Positions 25,923 through 35,244 of a stretch of DNA of 64,000 nucleotides are shown piece by piece. The position numbers were made by a program, and so were the translations under genes. How positions within the stretch are numbered: position 1 is the first letter of the stretch; each line of letters begins with the position of its first letter. The stretch is from Pseudomonadota bacterium (GTDB lineage Bacteria; Pseudomonadota; Gammaproteobacteria; Ga0077536): contig JADJYF010000014.1 of NCBI GenBank assembly GCA_016719885.1, positions 105,001 through 169,000 of the forward strand, given 5' to 3'. The notes under the pieces are model-generated. The model had not been told where the DNA came from. It worked only from the letters and a program-made list of their open reading frames with translations, and made no database searches.

Positions 25923-26699
25923 TCAGGCCGCGCTCGCCTCTTCGCGGCGCAGCATCTCGCCGGCCAACGCCAGGTAGGCCGTCGCGCCGCTCGAGGACTT
26001 GTCGTAAATCAACGCCGGCAGGCCGTGGCTGGGTGCCTCGGCCAGGCGTACGTTGCGTGGAATGATGGTGCGATAGACCTGCTCGCCGAAATGCTCGAGC
26101 AGCTGCCGCGACACCTCGTTGGCGAGGTTGTTGCGCGGGTCGAACATGGTGCGCAACAGGCCTTCGATCTTGAGGCCGGGATTCAGGAAACGGCGGATTT
26201 TCTCGATGGTTTCGAGCAACGCCGAGAGTCCTTCCAGGGCGAAGTATTCGCACTGGGTGGGGATCACCACGGCGTCCGCCGCGACCAGCGCGTTGACCGT
26301 CAGCATGTTCAGCGACGGCGGGCAGTCGATGATGACGTAGTCATAGCGGGCGCGCAGGTGTTCGAGCGCGTGGCGCAGGCGCATTTCGCGTCCCAGCTCC
26401 TCGAGCAGGCCAACCTCGGCGCCGGTCAGGTCGGCATTGCCCGGCAGCAGGTGATAGCCCGCCGCGGCATTGGTCACCAGCGCGTCCTCGATGCTGCTGT
26501 CGCCCATCAGCACGTCGTAGCTGGAGCGGAACAGCTGGCGCTTGTCGATGCCGCTGCCCATGGTGGCATTGCCCTGCGGGTCGAGATCGATGAGCAGGGT
26601 CGGGCGCTTGAACGCGGCCAGCGAGGCGGCCAGGTTGACGCTGGTGGTGGTCTTGCCGACACCGCCTTTCTGGTTGGCAATGGCGAGAACGCGTGACAT
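25923..26699 (-). CDS. parA: chromosome-partitioning ATPase ParA (Soj)
   Basis: Deviant Walker-A ATPase that positions the origin region with ParB, 258 residues. The P-loop is QKGGVGKTTTSVNLAA, with IDLDPQGNATMG and the Walker B-like IIDCPPSLNML. It follows rsmG on the same strand. Confidence 0.98.
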   Translation of the reverse strand: MSRVLAIANQKGGVGKTTTSVNLAASLAAFKRPTLLIDLDPQGNATMGSGIDKRQLFRSSYDVLMGDSSIEDALVTNAAAGYHLLPGNADLTGAEVGLLEELGREMRLRHALEHLRARYDYVIIDCPPSLNMLTVNALVAADAVVIPTQCEYFALEGLSALLETIEKIRRFLNPGLKIEGLLRTMFDPRNNLANEVSRQLLEHFGEQVYRTIIPRNVRLAEAPSHGLPALIYDKSSSGATAYLALAGEMLRREEASAA

Positions 26700-26765
26700 C
26701 GCTACGGCATACCGTTGGCAGTGGATGGAAGATGCATGGTGCGGTCTGGGCGAGACCGGCCTGGA

Positions 26766-27431
26766 TTATGGCACAAAGGCACCGGCCTCCGAAGCCGCCG
26801 CGTCGGCCTTGACGATCACGAGGTGACGCTCGGCATAGCCCGGGACCTCGAGGCTGACGGTGGTCAGCGCCGCCGCCGGCAGCGCGCAGGCATCGAGCTC
26901 ATTGGCCACCAGCGGCCCCTTCATCGCCAGCAGGCGCGAGCCCGGGCGCCGCAGGGCGCCCGTGGCGGTCAGCAGCGCCGGCAGCGACGCCACGGCGCGT
27001 GCGATGAGGGTGTCGTAGTCGTGGGCCGGGCGATGATCCTCGACCCGCGCGCACACCACCTCGACGTTCGCGAGTGCCAGTTCGATACGCACCTGGGTCA
27101 GGAAACGGGCGCGCTTGGCGCGCGGCTCGAGCAGCGTCACGGCGAGATCCGGGCGCGCGATGGCCAGCACCACGCCGGGCAGGCCATTGCCGCTGCCGAT
27201 ATCCAGCACGCGACCGCTGCCCGCATACGGCACCACCGCCAGGCTGTCGACGAGCTGTTCGCGCGCGAAGGCCAGCGCGGTGGCGGCGCCGGTCAGGTTG
27301 GCAACCTGCCCCCAACGCATGACCATGGCGATGTACCGTTCGAATTGCTCGAGCTGTGACGGCGCGAGAGCGAGGCCATAGCGCGCCGCTGCCTCGGCCA
27401 ACACCTCGCGCACCGACGTGGCCGACGTCAC
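26766..27431 (-). CDS. rsmG: 16S rRNA (guanine527-N7)-methyltransferase
   Basis: Methylates G527 of 16S rRNA using SAM, 221 residues. The SAM motif is VLDIGSGNGLPGVVLAIA, and the GQVANLTGA segment is typical. The start is taken as a GTG at 27431, four bases after the mnmG stop; coupling with mnmG is the norm near the origin. An in-frame GTG a few codons later is possible. Confidence 0.96.
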   Translation of the reverse strand: MTSATSVREVLAEAAARYGLALAPSQLEQFERYIAMVMRWGQVANLTGAATALAFAREQLVDSLAVVPYAGSGRVLDIGSGNGLPGVVLAIARPDLAVTLLEPRAKRARFLTQVRIELALANVEVVCARVEDHRPAHDYDTLIARAVASLPALLTATGALRRPGSRLLAMKGPLVANELDACALPAAALTTVSLEVPGYAERHLVIVKADAAASEAGAFVP

Positions 27432-27435
27432 GCGC

Positions 27436-29328
27436 TCACGCCGAGCGCGACTGGCGCGCTCCGCTCTTCTTCAAATGCACCAGCAGCAAGGAGATGGCGG
27501 CCGGCGTGACGCCGGCGATGCGCGCCGCCTGGCCGACGGTATGCGGCCGGTGGCTGGCGAGCTTCTGGCGCACCTCGCTGGACAGGCCACGCACCAGCGC
27601 GTAATCGAGCGCGGCGGGGATGGTGGCGTCTTCCTGTTCGCGGTGACGCACCACTTCCGCCTGCTGCCTGTCGATGTAACCGCGGTAACGAGCGCTGATC
27701 TCGAGCTGGTCGATGACTTCCGCATCGTCCACGCCCGGGCCGACGCCGGGCAGCTGCATGAGGCGCGCGTAGTCGAGCTCCGGCCGCCGCAGCAGATCCG
27801 ACAGGCGCTGGTCCTTGCGCAAAGGCTGTCCGAGCACCTCGGTGGCGACGTCGGCCGCCAGGCGCTCGGGCGACAGCCACACGCTGTCCAGACGCGCCTG
27901 TTCGCATTCCAGGGCCTGGTGCTTGGCTTCGAAGCGCGCCCAACGCGCGTCATCGACCAACCCGAGCTCACGTGCAATCGGCGTCAGGCGCAGATCCGCG
28001 TTGTCCTCACGCAGCATCAGGCGGTATTCGGCGCGGCTGGTGAACATGCGGTAGGGCTCGGCGGTGCCGCGCGTGACGAGGTCGTCGACCATCACGCCGA
28101 TATAAGCCTCGTCGCGACGCGGATACCAGGGTTCTTGCCCGCGCGCGCGGCGCGCGGCATTGATGCCGGCCAACAGGCCCTGCGCGGCGGCCTCCTCGTA
28201 GCCGGTGGTGCCGTTGATCTGACCGGCGAAGAACAGGCCGGCAATCTCCTTTGTTTCGAGCCACGGCGTGATGTCTCGCGGATCGAAATAGTCGTACTCG
28301 ATGGCATAGCCCGGGCGCGTGATCACGGCCCGTTCGAAGCCCTTGATGGAGCGAATGAAGTCGAGTTGGATGTCGAACGGCAAACTGGTCGAGAGCCCGT
28401 TCGGATAGATCTCGTTGCTGGTCAGGCCTTCCGGTTCGACGAAGATCTGGTGGCTGTCCTTGTCGGCGAAGCGCACCACCTTGTCTTCTATGGACGGGCA
28501 ATAGCGCGGTCCGACGCCTTCGATGGCGCCGTTGAACAGGGGCGAGCGCGACAGGCCGTTGCGTATCAACTCATGGGTGCGCGCACTGGTGTAGGTGATG
28601 TGGCACGGCACCTGGCGCGGATGTTCCGCGACGCGGCCCATGAAGGAAAACACCGGGCAGGGGTCGTCGCCGGGCTGGGTGTCGAGCACGCTGAAATCGA
28701 TGCTGCGGCCATCGATGCGCGGCGGCGTCCCGGTTTTGAGCCGCCCGACCCGGAGCGGCAGTTCACGCAGACGCGCGGCCAGGCGCATGGCGGGCGGGTC
28801 ACCGGCGCGGCCGGCGTTATAGTTGGCGTCGCCGATGTGCACGAGGCCGGCCAGAAAGGTGCCGACTGTAAGCACCACCACCGGCGCGCGAAACGCGAGT
28901 CCCATCTGCGTCACCACGCCGGCCACGCGTTCGCCCTCGACCAGCACATCGTCGACCGCCTGCTGGAACAGCGTGAGATTGGGCTGGTTCTCCAGCGCCT
29001 GGCGTGCGCTGACCTTGTACAGGGCGCGGTCGATCTGCGCGCGCGTGGCACGCACGGCCGGACCCTTGCTGGCATTGAGAATGCGGAAATGGATGCCGCA
29101 GGCATCGGCGCCGTGGGCCATGAAGCCGCCCATCGCGTCGATCTCTTTCACCAGGTGGCCCTTGCCGATGCCGCCGATGGCCGGATTGCAGGACATCTGT
29201 CCCAGGCTTTCGATGCTCTGGGTGAGCAGCAGGGTGCGCGCGCCCATGCGCGCGGCGGCCAGCGCCGCCTCGGTGCCGGCGTGCCCACCGCCCACCACGA
29301 TGACGTCATAGGACTCGGGATAGTGCAT
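27436..29328 (-). CDS. mnmG: tRNA uridine-5-carboxymethylaminomethyl modification enzyme MnmG (GidA)
   Basis: FAD-dependent partner of MnmE that modifies wobble U34 of several tRNAs, 630 residues. The FAD motif VIVVGGGHAGTEAALAAARMG starts seven residues in; CNPAIGGIGKGHLVKEIDA and the GTPPRIDGRSIDFS block are family signatures. The ATG at 29328 is preferred over an open N-terminal extension with no similarity to the family. It is the first gene of the mnmG-rsmG-parA-parB series. Confidence 0.98.
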   Translation of the reverse strand: MHYPESYDVIVVGGGHAGTEAALAAARMGARTLLLTQSIESLGQMSCNPAIGGIGKGHLVKEIDAMGGFMAHGADACGIHFRILNASKGPAVRATRAQIDRALYKVSARQALENQPNLTLFQQAVDDVLVEGERVAGVVTQMGLAFRAPVVVLTVGTFLAGLVHIGDANYNAGRAGDPPAMRLAARLRELPLRVGRLKTGTPPRIDGRSIDFSVLDTQPGDDPCPVFSFMGRVAEHPRQVPCHITYTSARTHELIRNGLSRSPLFNGAIEGVGPRYCPSIEDKVVRFADKDSHQIFVEPEGLTSNEIYPNGLSTSLPFDIQLDFIRSIKGFERAVITRPGYAIEYDYFDPRDITPWLETKEIAGLFFAGQINGTTGYEEAAAQGLLAGINAARRARGQEPWYPRRDEAYIGVMVDDLVTRGTAEPYRMFTSRAEYRLMLREDNADLRLTPIARELGLVDDARWARFEAKHQALECEQARLDSVWLSPERLAADVATEVLGQPLRKDQRLSDLLRRPELDYARLMQLPGVGPGVDDAEVIDQLEISARYRGYIDRQQAEVVRHREQEDATIPAALDYALVRGLSSEVRQKLASHRPHTVGQAARIAGVTPAAISLLLVHLKKSGARQSRSA

Positions 29329-29702
29329 GGCGCGCGGGCTCGCGAAGAAAAACGGGCGGTGAGGATACTGCCGCGTGGCAGGCATTTGAAGCGCGGAGCG
29401 TGGTGCGGCGCGCGGCCCGCTGTCACGCGCTTCATCATCGCCACCATGAAACTTCGCGGCGCAGGTCGGGTCTGGCCCTTTTGTTGACGCATTTAACGGG
29501 CGTGTGGAACACTCTCGCGCCCACCGACGGGGGTGCTGAACACCGCGACGAGGGCACGGGTTCAACCTTGAGACGCAGTCGAACGCACCCCGACACAGTC
29601 CGGACGACGACAGTTGCCGTGCATGGCCGAGCGGGCGCGTAGCGCCGTTCGCCGAGTATCCGGCTGCCCGTTCAAACAAGCGGCATACAAGAGGCCCACG
29701 GC
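29329..29702. other. 374-base intergenic region between mnmG and the ABC cassette
   Basis: Divergent promoter region without a gene. On the plus strand TTGACG (about 29484) is followed 17 bases later by GAACAC, a good -35 with a poor -10. No DnaA boxes (TTATCCACA), no AT-rich unwinding region and no parS were seen, so this is probably not oriC, although the neighbouring genes are often near it. Confidence 0.4.
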
Positions 29703-30668
29703 ATGGAAACCTTGATTGAAGTCAAAGGTTTGAGCAAGAACTTCGGCGCGCTGCAAGCGGTCAGTGACATCTCGCTCACGGTCACGCGCGGTGAAGTGCT
29801 GGGGTTTCTCGGCCCCAACGGCGCCGGCAAATCCACCACCATGAAAATGATCACCGGCTTCCTCGCGCCGAGCGCGGGCAGCGTGTCGGTGGCCGGCTTC
29901 GATATCGAACAGGCGCCGCTGGATGCCAAGGCACGGCTCGGCTACGTGCCCGAAGGCGCGCCCGCCTATGGCGAGATGACGCCGGCCACCTTCCTCGACT
30001 TCATTGCCGACATCCGCAACATTCCCCACGCGCGCCGTCGCGAACGCATCACCGAAGTGATCGGCAAGATTCACCTCGAGAAGGTCATGCATCAGCGCAT
30101 CGAAACCTTGTCCAAGGGTTTCAAGCGCCGCGTCGGCCTCGCCCAAGCCATCCTGCACGACCCCGAAATACTGGTGATGGACGAGCCGACCGACGGTCTC
30201 GATCCGAATCAGAAGCACGAGGTGCGTGAACTCATCAAGGAAATGGCGCCGCACAAGGCCATCGTCATTTCCACCCACATCCTCGAGGAAGTGGACGCGG
30301 TGTGCACGCGCGCCATCATCATCAACCAGGGCCGCCTGATCTTCAGCGGCACGCCGCTCGAACTCGCGCAGCGCTCGCGTTATCACAATGCGCTGACCGT
30401 GATCGTGCCGGCGGCGGCGCGCGCCGAGGCCCGCGCCGTGATTGCAGGTCTCGCCGCCGGCCACACCATCGAAGAACAACTGGTGGGCAGCGATGCGCGC
30501 CTCACTGTCAGCGGCGGCCCGGCGCTGCCGCTGGCCGAGCTGCAACGGCGTCTCGGCGAGAAGGAATGCAACGTCAATGGATTCTTCGTCGAACACGGCC
30601 ATCTCGACGAAGTGTTTCGCACACTGACTACCGCGGCCAGCGCCAGCGGCGAGGTGCATCGCACATGA
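29703..30668 (+). CDS. ABC transporter ATPase, GldA-like
   Basis: Nucleotide-binding subunit of 321 residues: Walker A GPNGAGKSTTMK, signature LSKGFKRRVGLAQ, Walker B ILVMDEPTDGLDP and switch His in ISTHILEEV, followed by a C-terminal extension of about 100 residues. The next three genes form the GldA-GldF-GldG-type cassette. The stop overlaps the permease start (ATGA). Named for gliding motility in Bacteroidetes, the cassette also occurs in many non-gliding bacteria with unknown cargo. Confidence 0.93.
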   Translation: METLIEVKGLSKNFGALQAVSDISLTVTRGEVLGFLGPNGAGKSTTMKMITGFLAPSAGSVSVAGFDIEQAPLDAKARLGYVPEGAPAYGEMTPATFLDFIADIRNIPHARRRERITEVIGKIHLEKVMHQRIETLSKGFKRRVGLAQAILHDPEILVMDEPTDGLDPNQKHEVRELIKEMAPHKAIVISTHILEEVDAVCTRAIIINQGRLIFSGTPLELAQRSRYHNALTVIVPAAARAEARAVIAGLAAGHTIEEQLVGSDARLTVSGGPALPLAELQRRLGEKECNVNGFFVEHGHLDEVFRTLTTAASASGEVHRT

Positions 30669-31399
30669 ACGGTCTGTCCACCATTTTGAAACGCGAACTG
30701 CGTGCCTACTTCGCGACGCCGGTCGCCTACGTGTTCATCGTCATCTTCCTGGTGCTGGCCGGGGTCGCGACGTTCTACATGGGCGGTTTCTACGAACGCG
30801 GCCAGGCCGACCTGGAGCCTTTCTTCCAGTTCCATCCGTGGCTGTACATGTTCCTCATTCCCGCCATTTCGATGCGCCTGTGGTCCGAAGAGCGCAAGGC
30901 CGGCACGCTGGAATTGTTGCTGACCCTGCCGGTGCCGCTCGGCGCGGCGGTGGTGGGTAAATTCCTCGCCGCCTGGATCTTCACCGCGGTGGCGCTGGCC
31001 GGCACGCTGCCGCTGTGGCTGACGGTCAACTACCTCGGCGATCCGGACAACACCGTGATCTTCGCCGGCTACCTCGGCAGCCTGTTGATGGCCGGCGGCT
31101 TTCTTGCCATCGGCGCCTGCATTTCGGCGCTGACCAAGAACCAGGTCATCGCCTTCGTGGTGAGCTTCGTGATCTGCTTTGCCTTCAATCTCAGCGGTTT
31201 TCCGATGGTCATCGACATGTTCAGCGCGTGGGCGCCGCAGGCCATCGTCGACGTGATCAGTTCCTTCAGCTTCCTGACCCATTTCAATTCCATCGTCAAA
31301 GGCGTGATCGACGTGCGCGACGTGGTGTTCTTCGCCACGCTGATCGCGTTCTGGCTGTATGCCAACGTGCTCGCCATCGAAATCAACAAGAGCAATTGA
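30665..31399 (+). CDS. ABC transporter permease, GldF-like
   Basis: Permease of the ABC-2 type, 244 residues and about six membrane helices, from the ATG that overlaps the ATPase stop. The segments YFATPVAYVFIVIFLVLAG, MFLIPAISMRLWSEERKAGT and LLLTLPVPLGAAVVGKFLA are characteristic of GldF-like permeases. It pairs with the ATPase before it. Confidence 0.93.
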   Translation: MNGLSTILKRELRAYFATPVAYVFIVIFLVLAGVATFYMGGFYERGQADLEPFFQFHPWLYMFLIPAISMRLWSEERKAGTLELLLTLPVPLGAAVVGKFLAAWIFTAVALAGTLPLWLTVNYLGDPDNTVIFAGYLGSLLMAGGFLAIGACISALTKNQVIAFVVSFVICFAFNLSGFPMVIDMFSAWAPQAIVDVISSFSFLTHFNSIVKGVIDVRDVVFFATLIAFWLYANVLAIEINKSN

Positions 31400-31435
31400 C
31401 GCGCCCCTGCGCGCTTCACACGCCAAGGTAATGCC

Positions 31436-33322
31436 ATGAACAGAAAGCTGGTCACTGGAACGGGGCTCGTCGTCGCGCTGGCGCTGTTCCTGACGGTCAA
31501 CATCATCGCCAACCAGGGCCTCACCTCCCTGCGTCTCGACCTGACGGAGAACAAGCTCTACACCCTGTCGTCGGGCAGCAAGAACATCCTGAAGCAGCTC
31601 GAGGAACCGATCACCGTCCGCCTGTACTACTCGGCCAAGGAATTCGCCAACATCCCGCAGCTCCTGAATTACGGCAAGCGCGTGCGCGACATGCTGGAGG
31701 AATACGCGGCGGCGGGCGACGGCAAGGTCAAGCTCATGGTCATCGACCCCGAGCCGTTCTCGGAGGCCGAGGACGAAGCGGTGTCCTACGGCGTGCGCCC
31801 GGTGCCGCTGTCGGCGAGCGGCGAACAGGGCTATCTCGGCGTGGTCGCCACCAACGCCACCGACGACGTGCAAGCCCTGCCCCTGCTGAGTCCGGATCGT
31901 GAGGATGCGCTCGAATACGAGTTGACCAAGATGGTCTACGCCCTCGCCCATCCCAAGAAACGCGTGATCGGTGTGATCTCGACCTTGCCGGTGCTGGCGC
32001 CGCCACCCGATCCCATGACCGGCCGCCAGCGCGCCCAGGACTGGACCAGCTTCCTGCTGTTGAAAGAGCTGTACGACATCAAGGAAATGACGCCCGACAC
32101 CACCACCATCGACAAGAGCGTCGACACCCTGGTGGTGGTGCATCCCAAGAGCCTGCCGGCGGCAACGCTGTACGCCATCGACCAGTTCGTGCTGAAGGGC
32201 GGCAAGGCCATGATCTTCGTCGACCCGCTGGCCGAACAGGACCAGGCCCAGCCCGATCCGGAGCGCCCCGGCGTGCCGCCCAAGCTCGATTCCGATCTCG
32301 AGCCGCTGTTCGCGAAATGGGGCATCAAGTTGACGCCCGAAAAAGTGGTGGGCGATCCGACCGTGGCGGTGCGCGTGACCTTCCGCACCCAACGCGGCCC
32401 GCAGGAAGTGGAATACCTGCCATGGCTGCAACTGCAGGGCGCCGCGCTCAATCACGAGGACTTCATCACCAACGAACTCAACTCGGTCAACATCGGTACC
32501 GCCGGCTCGCTGGAAGCCCTGCCCGACAGCAAGATGAAAGTCGTGCCGTTGCTGCAGACCGACACCAGCGGCGGTTTGATCGATCGCGACTCGATCATTT
32601 TCGTGCGCAATCCGGCCGGCCTGCTCGACAACTTCAAGTCCGACGGCAAACACCACGTGATCGCCATGCGCGTCTCGGGCAATGCCGCGACGGCCTATCC
32701 CGACGGGCGCCCGACAAGCGAAGAACAGAAGAACGCCGGGCCCGATGCCGAGTTCGTGGCCACCTCGAAAGCGCCCATCAATGTCATCGTGGTGGCGGAT
32801 ACCGACCTGCTCGCCGATCGCTTCTGGGTGCGCTTCAACACCTTTGGCGACATGCGCCAGCCCGAGCCCTTCGGCAACAACGGCGACTTCCTGATCAACG
32901 CCATCGACACCCTCGGCGGCAATGACGACTTGATCAGTCTGCGCAGCCGCGGCCAGTACACGCGGCCGTTCAAGGTCGTGCAAGACATACAACGCGAAGC
33001 CGAAGCGCAGTTCCGCGATCGTCAAAAGGCCTTGCAGGACAAGCTCAGCGAAACCGAGCAGAAGCTGGCCAGCCTGCAGGGCGAGCACAGCGGCAAGGAG
33101 TTGATCCTGACGCCGGAGCAGAAGACCGAGCTCGAGACCTTCCGCCAGGAGCAGCTCAAGACGCGCAAGGAACTGCGCGCCGTGCAGCATGAACTCGACG
33201 CCAACATCGAAGGTCTGGGCACGCGCCTGAAATTCCTCAACACCGCGCTGGTGCCACTGGTGATCGCGCTGCTGGCCATCGCCGTGAGCCTGGTGACGGG
33301 CCGCGCCCGTCGCGGCGCGTAA
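31436..33322 (+). CDS. GldG-like auxiliary membrane protein of the ABC cassette
   Basis: Protein of 628 residues with one N-terminal membrane helix (GTGLVVALALFLTVNIIANQ), a large extracytoplasmic domain, a coiled coil around residues 510-590 (REAEAQFRDRQKALQDKL) and a second helix at the C-terminus (LVPLVIALLAIAVSLV). The sequence SLRLDLTENKLYTLS right after helix 1 is the conserved start of GldG-type proteins. The start has AAGG eight bases upstream. Its cargo or partner is unknown. Confidence 0.88.
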   Translation: MNRKLVTGTGLVVALALFLTVNIIANQGLTSLRLDLTENKLYTLSSGSKNILKQLEEPITVRLYYSAKEFANIPQLLNYGKRVRDMLEEYAAAGDGKVKLMVIDPEPFSEAEDEAVSYGVRPVPLSASGEQGYLGVVATNATDDVQALPLLSPDREDALEYELTKMVYALAHPKKRVIGVISTLPVLAPPPDPMTGRQRAQDWTSFLLLKELYDIKEMTPDTTTIDKSVDTLVVVHPKSLPAATLYAIDQFVLKGGKAMIFVDPLAEQDQAQPDPERPGVPPKLDSDLEPLFAKWGIKLTPEKVVGDPTVAVRVTFRTQRGPQEVEYLPWLQLQGAALNHEDFITNELNSVNIGTAGSLEALPDSKMKVVPLLQTDTSGGLIDRDSIIFVRNPAGLLDNFKSDGKHHVIAMRVSGNAATAYPDGRPTSEEQKNAGPDAEFVATSKAPINVIVVADTDLLADRFWVRFNTFGDMRQPEPFGNNGDFLINAIDTLGGNDDLISLRSRGQYTRPFKVVQDIQREAEAQFRDRQKALQDKLSETEQKLASLQGEHSGKELILTPEQKTELETFRQEQLKTRKELRAVQHELDANIEGLGTRLKFLNTALVPLVIALLAIAVSLVTGRARRGA

Positions 33323-33343
33323 TTGGCCGGGAGAGCGCCACCG

Positions 33344-34498
33344 ATGAACAACAAATTGCTCGCCGCCCTGCTGCTGGCCGTGGTATTGGGCGCCATGGCC
33401 TGGAAGATCAGCCGCGACAAGGCGCCACAGACCGAGGTCACGCGCAGCGCCTTGAGCGCCGGTCTGCTCGACAAGCTCAACGAGGTCTCGCGCATCGAAC
33501 TGCGCGGCGCCGACAACAGCACCACCTTGAAGCGCGCCAAGGATCAATGGACGGTGGCCAACCGCGACGATTTCCCGGCCGAGCCGGCGGCGGTGAAGCG
33601 CCTGCTGCTGGGTCTTGCGGATCTGCAGATCGTCGAAGCCAAGACCAGCCTGCCCGGCAGTTACGCGCGTATCGGCGTGGCCGATCCCGGCGCGGGCTCC
33701 GACAGTCTCGGCGTCGAACTCTACGGCGCCAAGGACGCCAAGCTGCTGGCGCTGGTGGTCGGCCATAAGCGCGAGGGCGGGCAACAAAGCCAGCGCTATG
33801 TGCGGCGCGCGGGCGAAGCGCAGTCCTACCTCGTCAACGGCAAGGTCGAGGCCAGCGCCGATCCCATCACCTGGCTCGATGCACGCATCGTCGACGTCGA
33901 TACCGCGCGCGTGCGCCAGGTGGTCATCACGCCCGCCGACGGCGCGCGCATTGCAATCGCCAAGCGCAAGCCCAAGGACAACTTCTTCGAACTGGTGGAC
34001 GTGCCGGCCGGCAAGGTGCCGCGCTCCAAGGCGCTGGTCTCGAGTCTCGGCGCCGTGCTTCTCGACCTGCGCTTCAACAGCGTGGCGGCCGCCGCGCGTT
34101 TCGCCGACGCCAAGCCGCTACGGCAAACCACCGTCGAGACCTTCGACGGACTGGTGACGCGCATCGACGAATTCGAAGCCGAGGGCAAGACCTGGGCGCG
34201 CTTCGATTTCGCCTACGACGCCGCCATCGTCGACGCCGAGGCGGTGAAAGACATCGCGCCGGCCGCCAGCGAGCCGCCGCCGGTGCCGGGCGCCGAGGGC
34301 GCCGAAGGCGCCAAGCCGGCTGTCGAGCCGGCCGCCAAGGAGAGCGTCGATGCGGAAGCAACGCGCCTCAAGGCGCGCAACGCGGCGTGGGTCTACGAAC
34401 TACCGGATTACAAGCTGCGCTTGCTTGGCAAGCGCCTGGATGACCTGGTGCAGGCGCCGAGCAAGGACGACGCGAAACAGCCCGCGACCACGCCCTGA
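33344..34498 (+). CDS. DUF4340-domain protein of the ABC cassette
   Basis: Membrane-anchored protein of 384 residues: N-terminal helix (LLAALLLAVVLGAMAW), then a repeated beta-rich domain of the DUF4340 type (RIELRGADNSTTLKRAKDQW; LVNGKVEASADPITWLDA). An Ala- and Pro-rich linker of low complexity lies at about residues 305-335. It follows the GldG-like gene after 21 bases with a GGGAG Shine-Dalgarno sequence. DUF4340 proteins are regular members of this cassette; their role is not established. Confidence 0.88.
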   Translation: MNNKLLAALLLAVVLGAMAWKISRDKAPQTEVTRSALSAGLLDKLNEVSRIELRGADNSTTLKRAKDQWTVANRDDFPAEPAAVKRLLLGLADLQIVEAKTSLPGSYARIGVADPGAGSDSLGVELYGAKDAKLLALVVGHKREGGQQSQRYVRRAGEAQSYLVNGKVEASADPITWLDARIVDVDTARVRQVVITPADGARIAIAKRKPKDNFFELVDVPAGKVPRSKALVSSLGAVLLDLRFNSVAAAARFADAKPLRQTTVETFDGLVTRIDEFEAEGKTWARFDFAYDAAIVDAEAVKDIAPAASEPPPVPGAEGAEGAKPAVEPAAKESVDAEATRLKARNAAWVYELPDYKLRLLGKRLDDLVQAPSKDDAKQPATTP

Positions 34499-34512
34499 CG
34501 GCGAAGTCGCGC

Positions 34513-34533
34513 CGCGGGGCGCCCTGCCCCGCG
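34513..34533. terminator. GC-rich stem-loop between convergent genes
   Basis: A perfect 8-bp stem (CGCGGGGC and GCCCCGCG) with a five-base loop lies between the ends of the DUF4340 gene and the unknown gene on the other strand. No T tract follows on either strand. Confidence 0.4.
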
Positions 34534-34540
34534 CCAGCGC

Positions 34541-35104
34541 TCAGTGAACGTGCTGACTGGTGCCGCAGGACGCCGGCAGCGCGCTGGTCATGGAGCGCAG
34601 CATGCGCCAGCCATGGGCGCTGCCGAGTTCATGCCACAGGTTGTAGGCATTGAAGCCATCGATGCAGGGCTCACCGCTCTGCAACACGCGCAGGGTCTGC
34701 AAGGTATCCATGGCGCGCACGAACTCGTCGGCGAGCGCCGCGTGGATTTCCGATTTGTGTTTGGAAGCGTACTCGCGATAGGCGTGGCGTCCGACTTCGA
34801 CGAAGTAGGACACCGGCACGCCCTTGGCGATGGCGTGCTCGGGAAACAGCCCGGCGAACAGCAGGCATTGATCGCCGACCACGGCCGGGTCGGAGGTATC
34901 GGCATGCAGGATGCGGTCGATACGGTCGATGAAGCCGTTCTCCAGGTCCTGGGTCGAGACCCCGGCGCCGACATGGCGGAACAACAGGCTCACCAGGTGT
35001 TCCTCGACCGCGGGCGTGAGGCGCACACCGGCAGCCAACTGGGCATGGGTGAGCAGGGCACGCCAACCGGCGGTCTCGGCAATGTGCAGTTCGGGGTGGG
35101 CCAT
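34541..35104 (-). CDS. protein of unknown function
   Basis: Protein of 187 residues that I do not recognise. It has no signal peptide or membrane segment and appears helical and soluble. Conserved-looking stretches are LVSLLFRHVGAG, VSYFVEVGRHAYREYA and FNAYNLWHELGSAHGWRML. The last of these, with its aromatic residues and His, may mark a ligand site. Two Cys are near the end. It stands alone on the minus strand between the ABC cassette and glyQ, with its own upstream gap of 140 bases shared with glyQ. The codon use resembles that of its neighbours, and the frame is clean over its whole length. Confidence 0.7.
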   Translation of the reverse strand: MAHPELHIAETAGWRALLTHAQLAAGVRLTPAVEEHLVSLLFRHVGAGVSTQDLENGFIDRIDRILHADTSDPAVVGDQCLLFAGLFPEHAIAKGVPVSYFVEVGRHAYREYASKHKSEIHAALADEFVRAMDTLQTLRVLQSGEPCIDGFNAYNLWHELGSAHGWRMLRSMTSALPASCGTSQHVH

Positions 35105-35244
35105 GATGATTCCTCGCTTGGGGAAAATGTCGGCCCGCGGCGCCTAAGCTTTAGTCCGCGCGCGGCGGCCGGCGCGTGCCCTGGGATGCGGCCTGCGGCT
35201 ATACTGCCGCCCCCTATGGCCACCCGCGATCGCGCCCACCACCC

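Noticed and set aside
29619..29690. tRNA-like string (ATGGCCGAGCGGG, then GTTCAAA) before the ABC cassette
   Set aside because: No acceptor stem pairs, and no anticodon arm of correct size can be drawn.
30383..33787. 1134-codon open frame opposite the Gld cassette
   Set aside because: It is antisense to four clear genes and reads as repetitive His/Arg/Gln-rich sequence, an effect of GC-rich codon bias.
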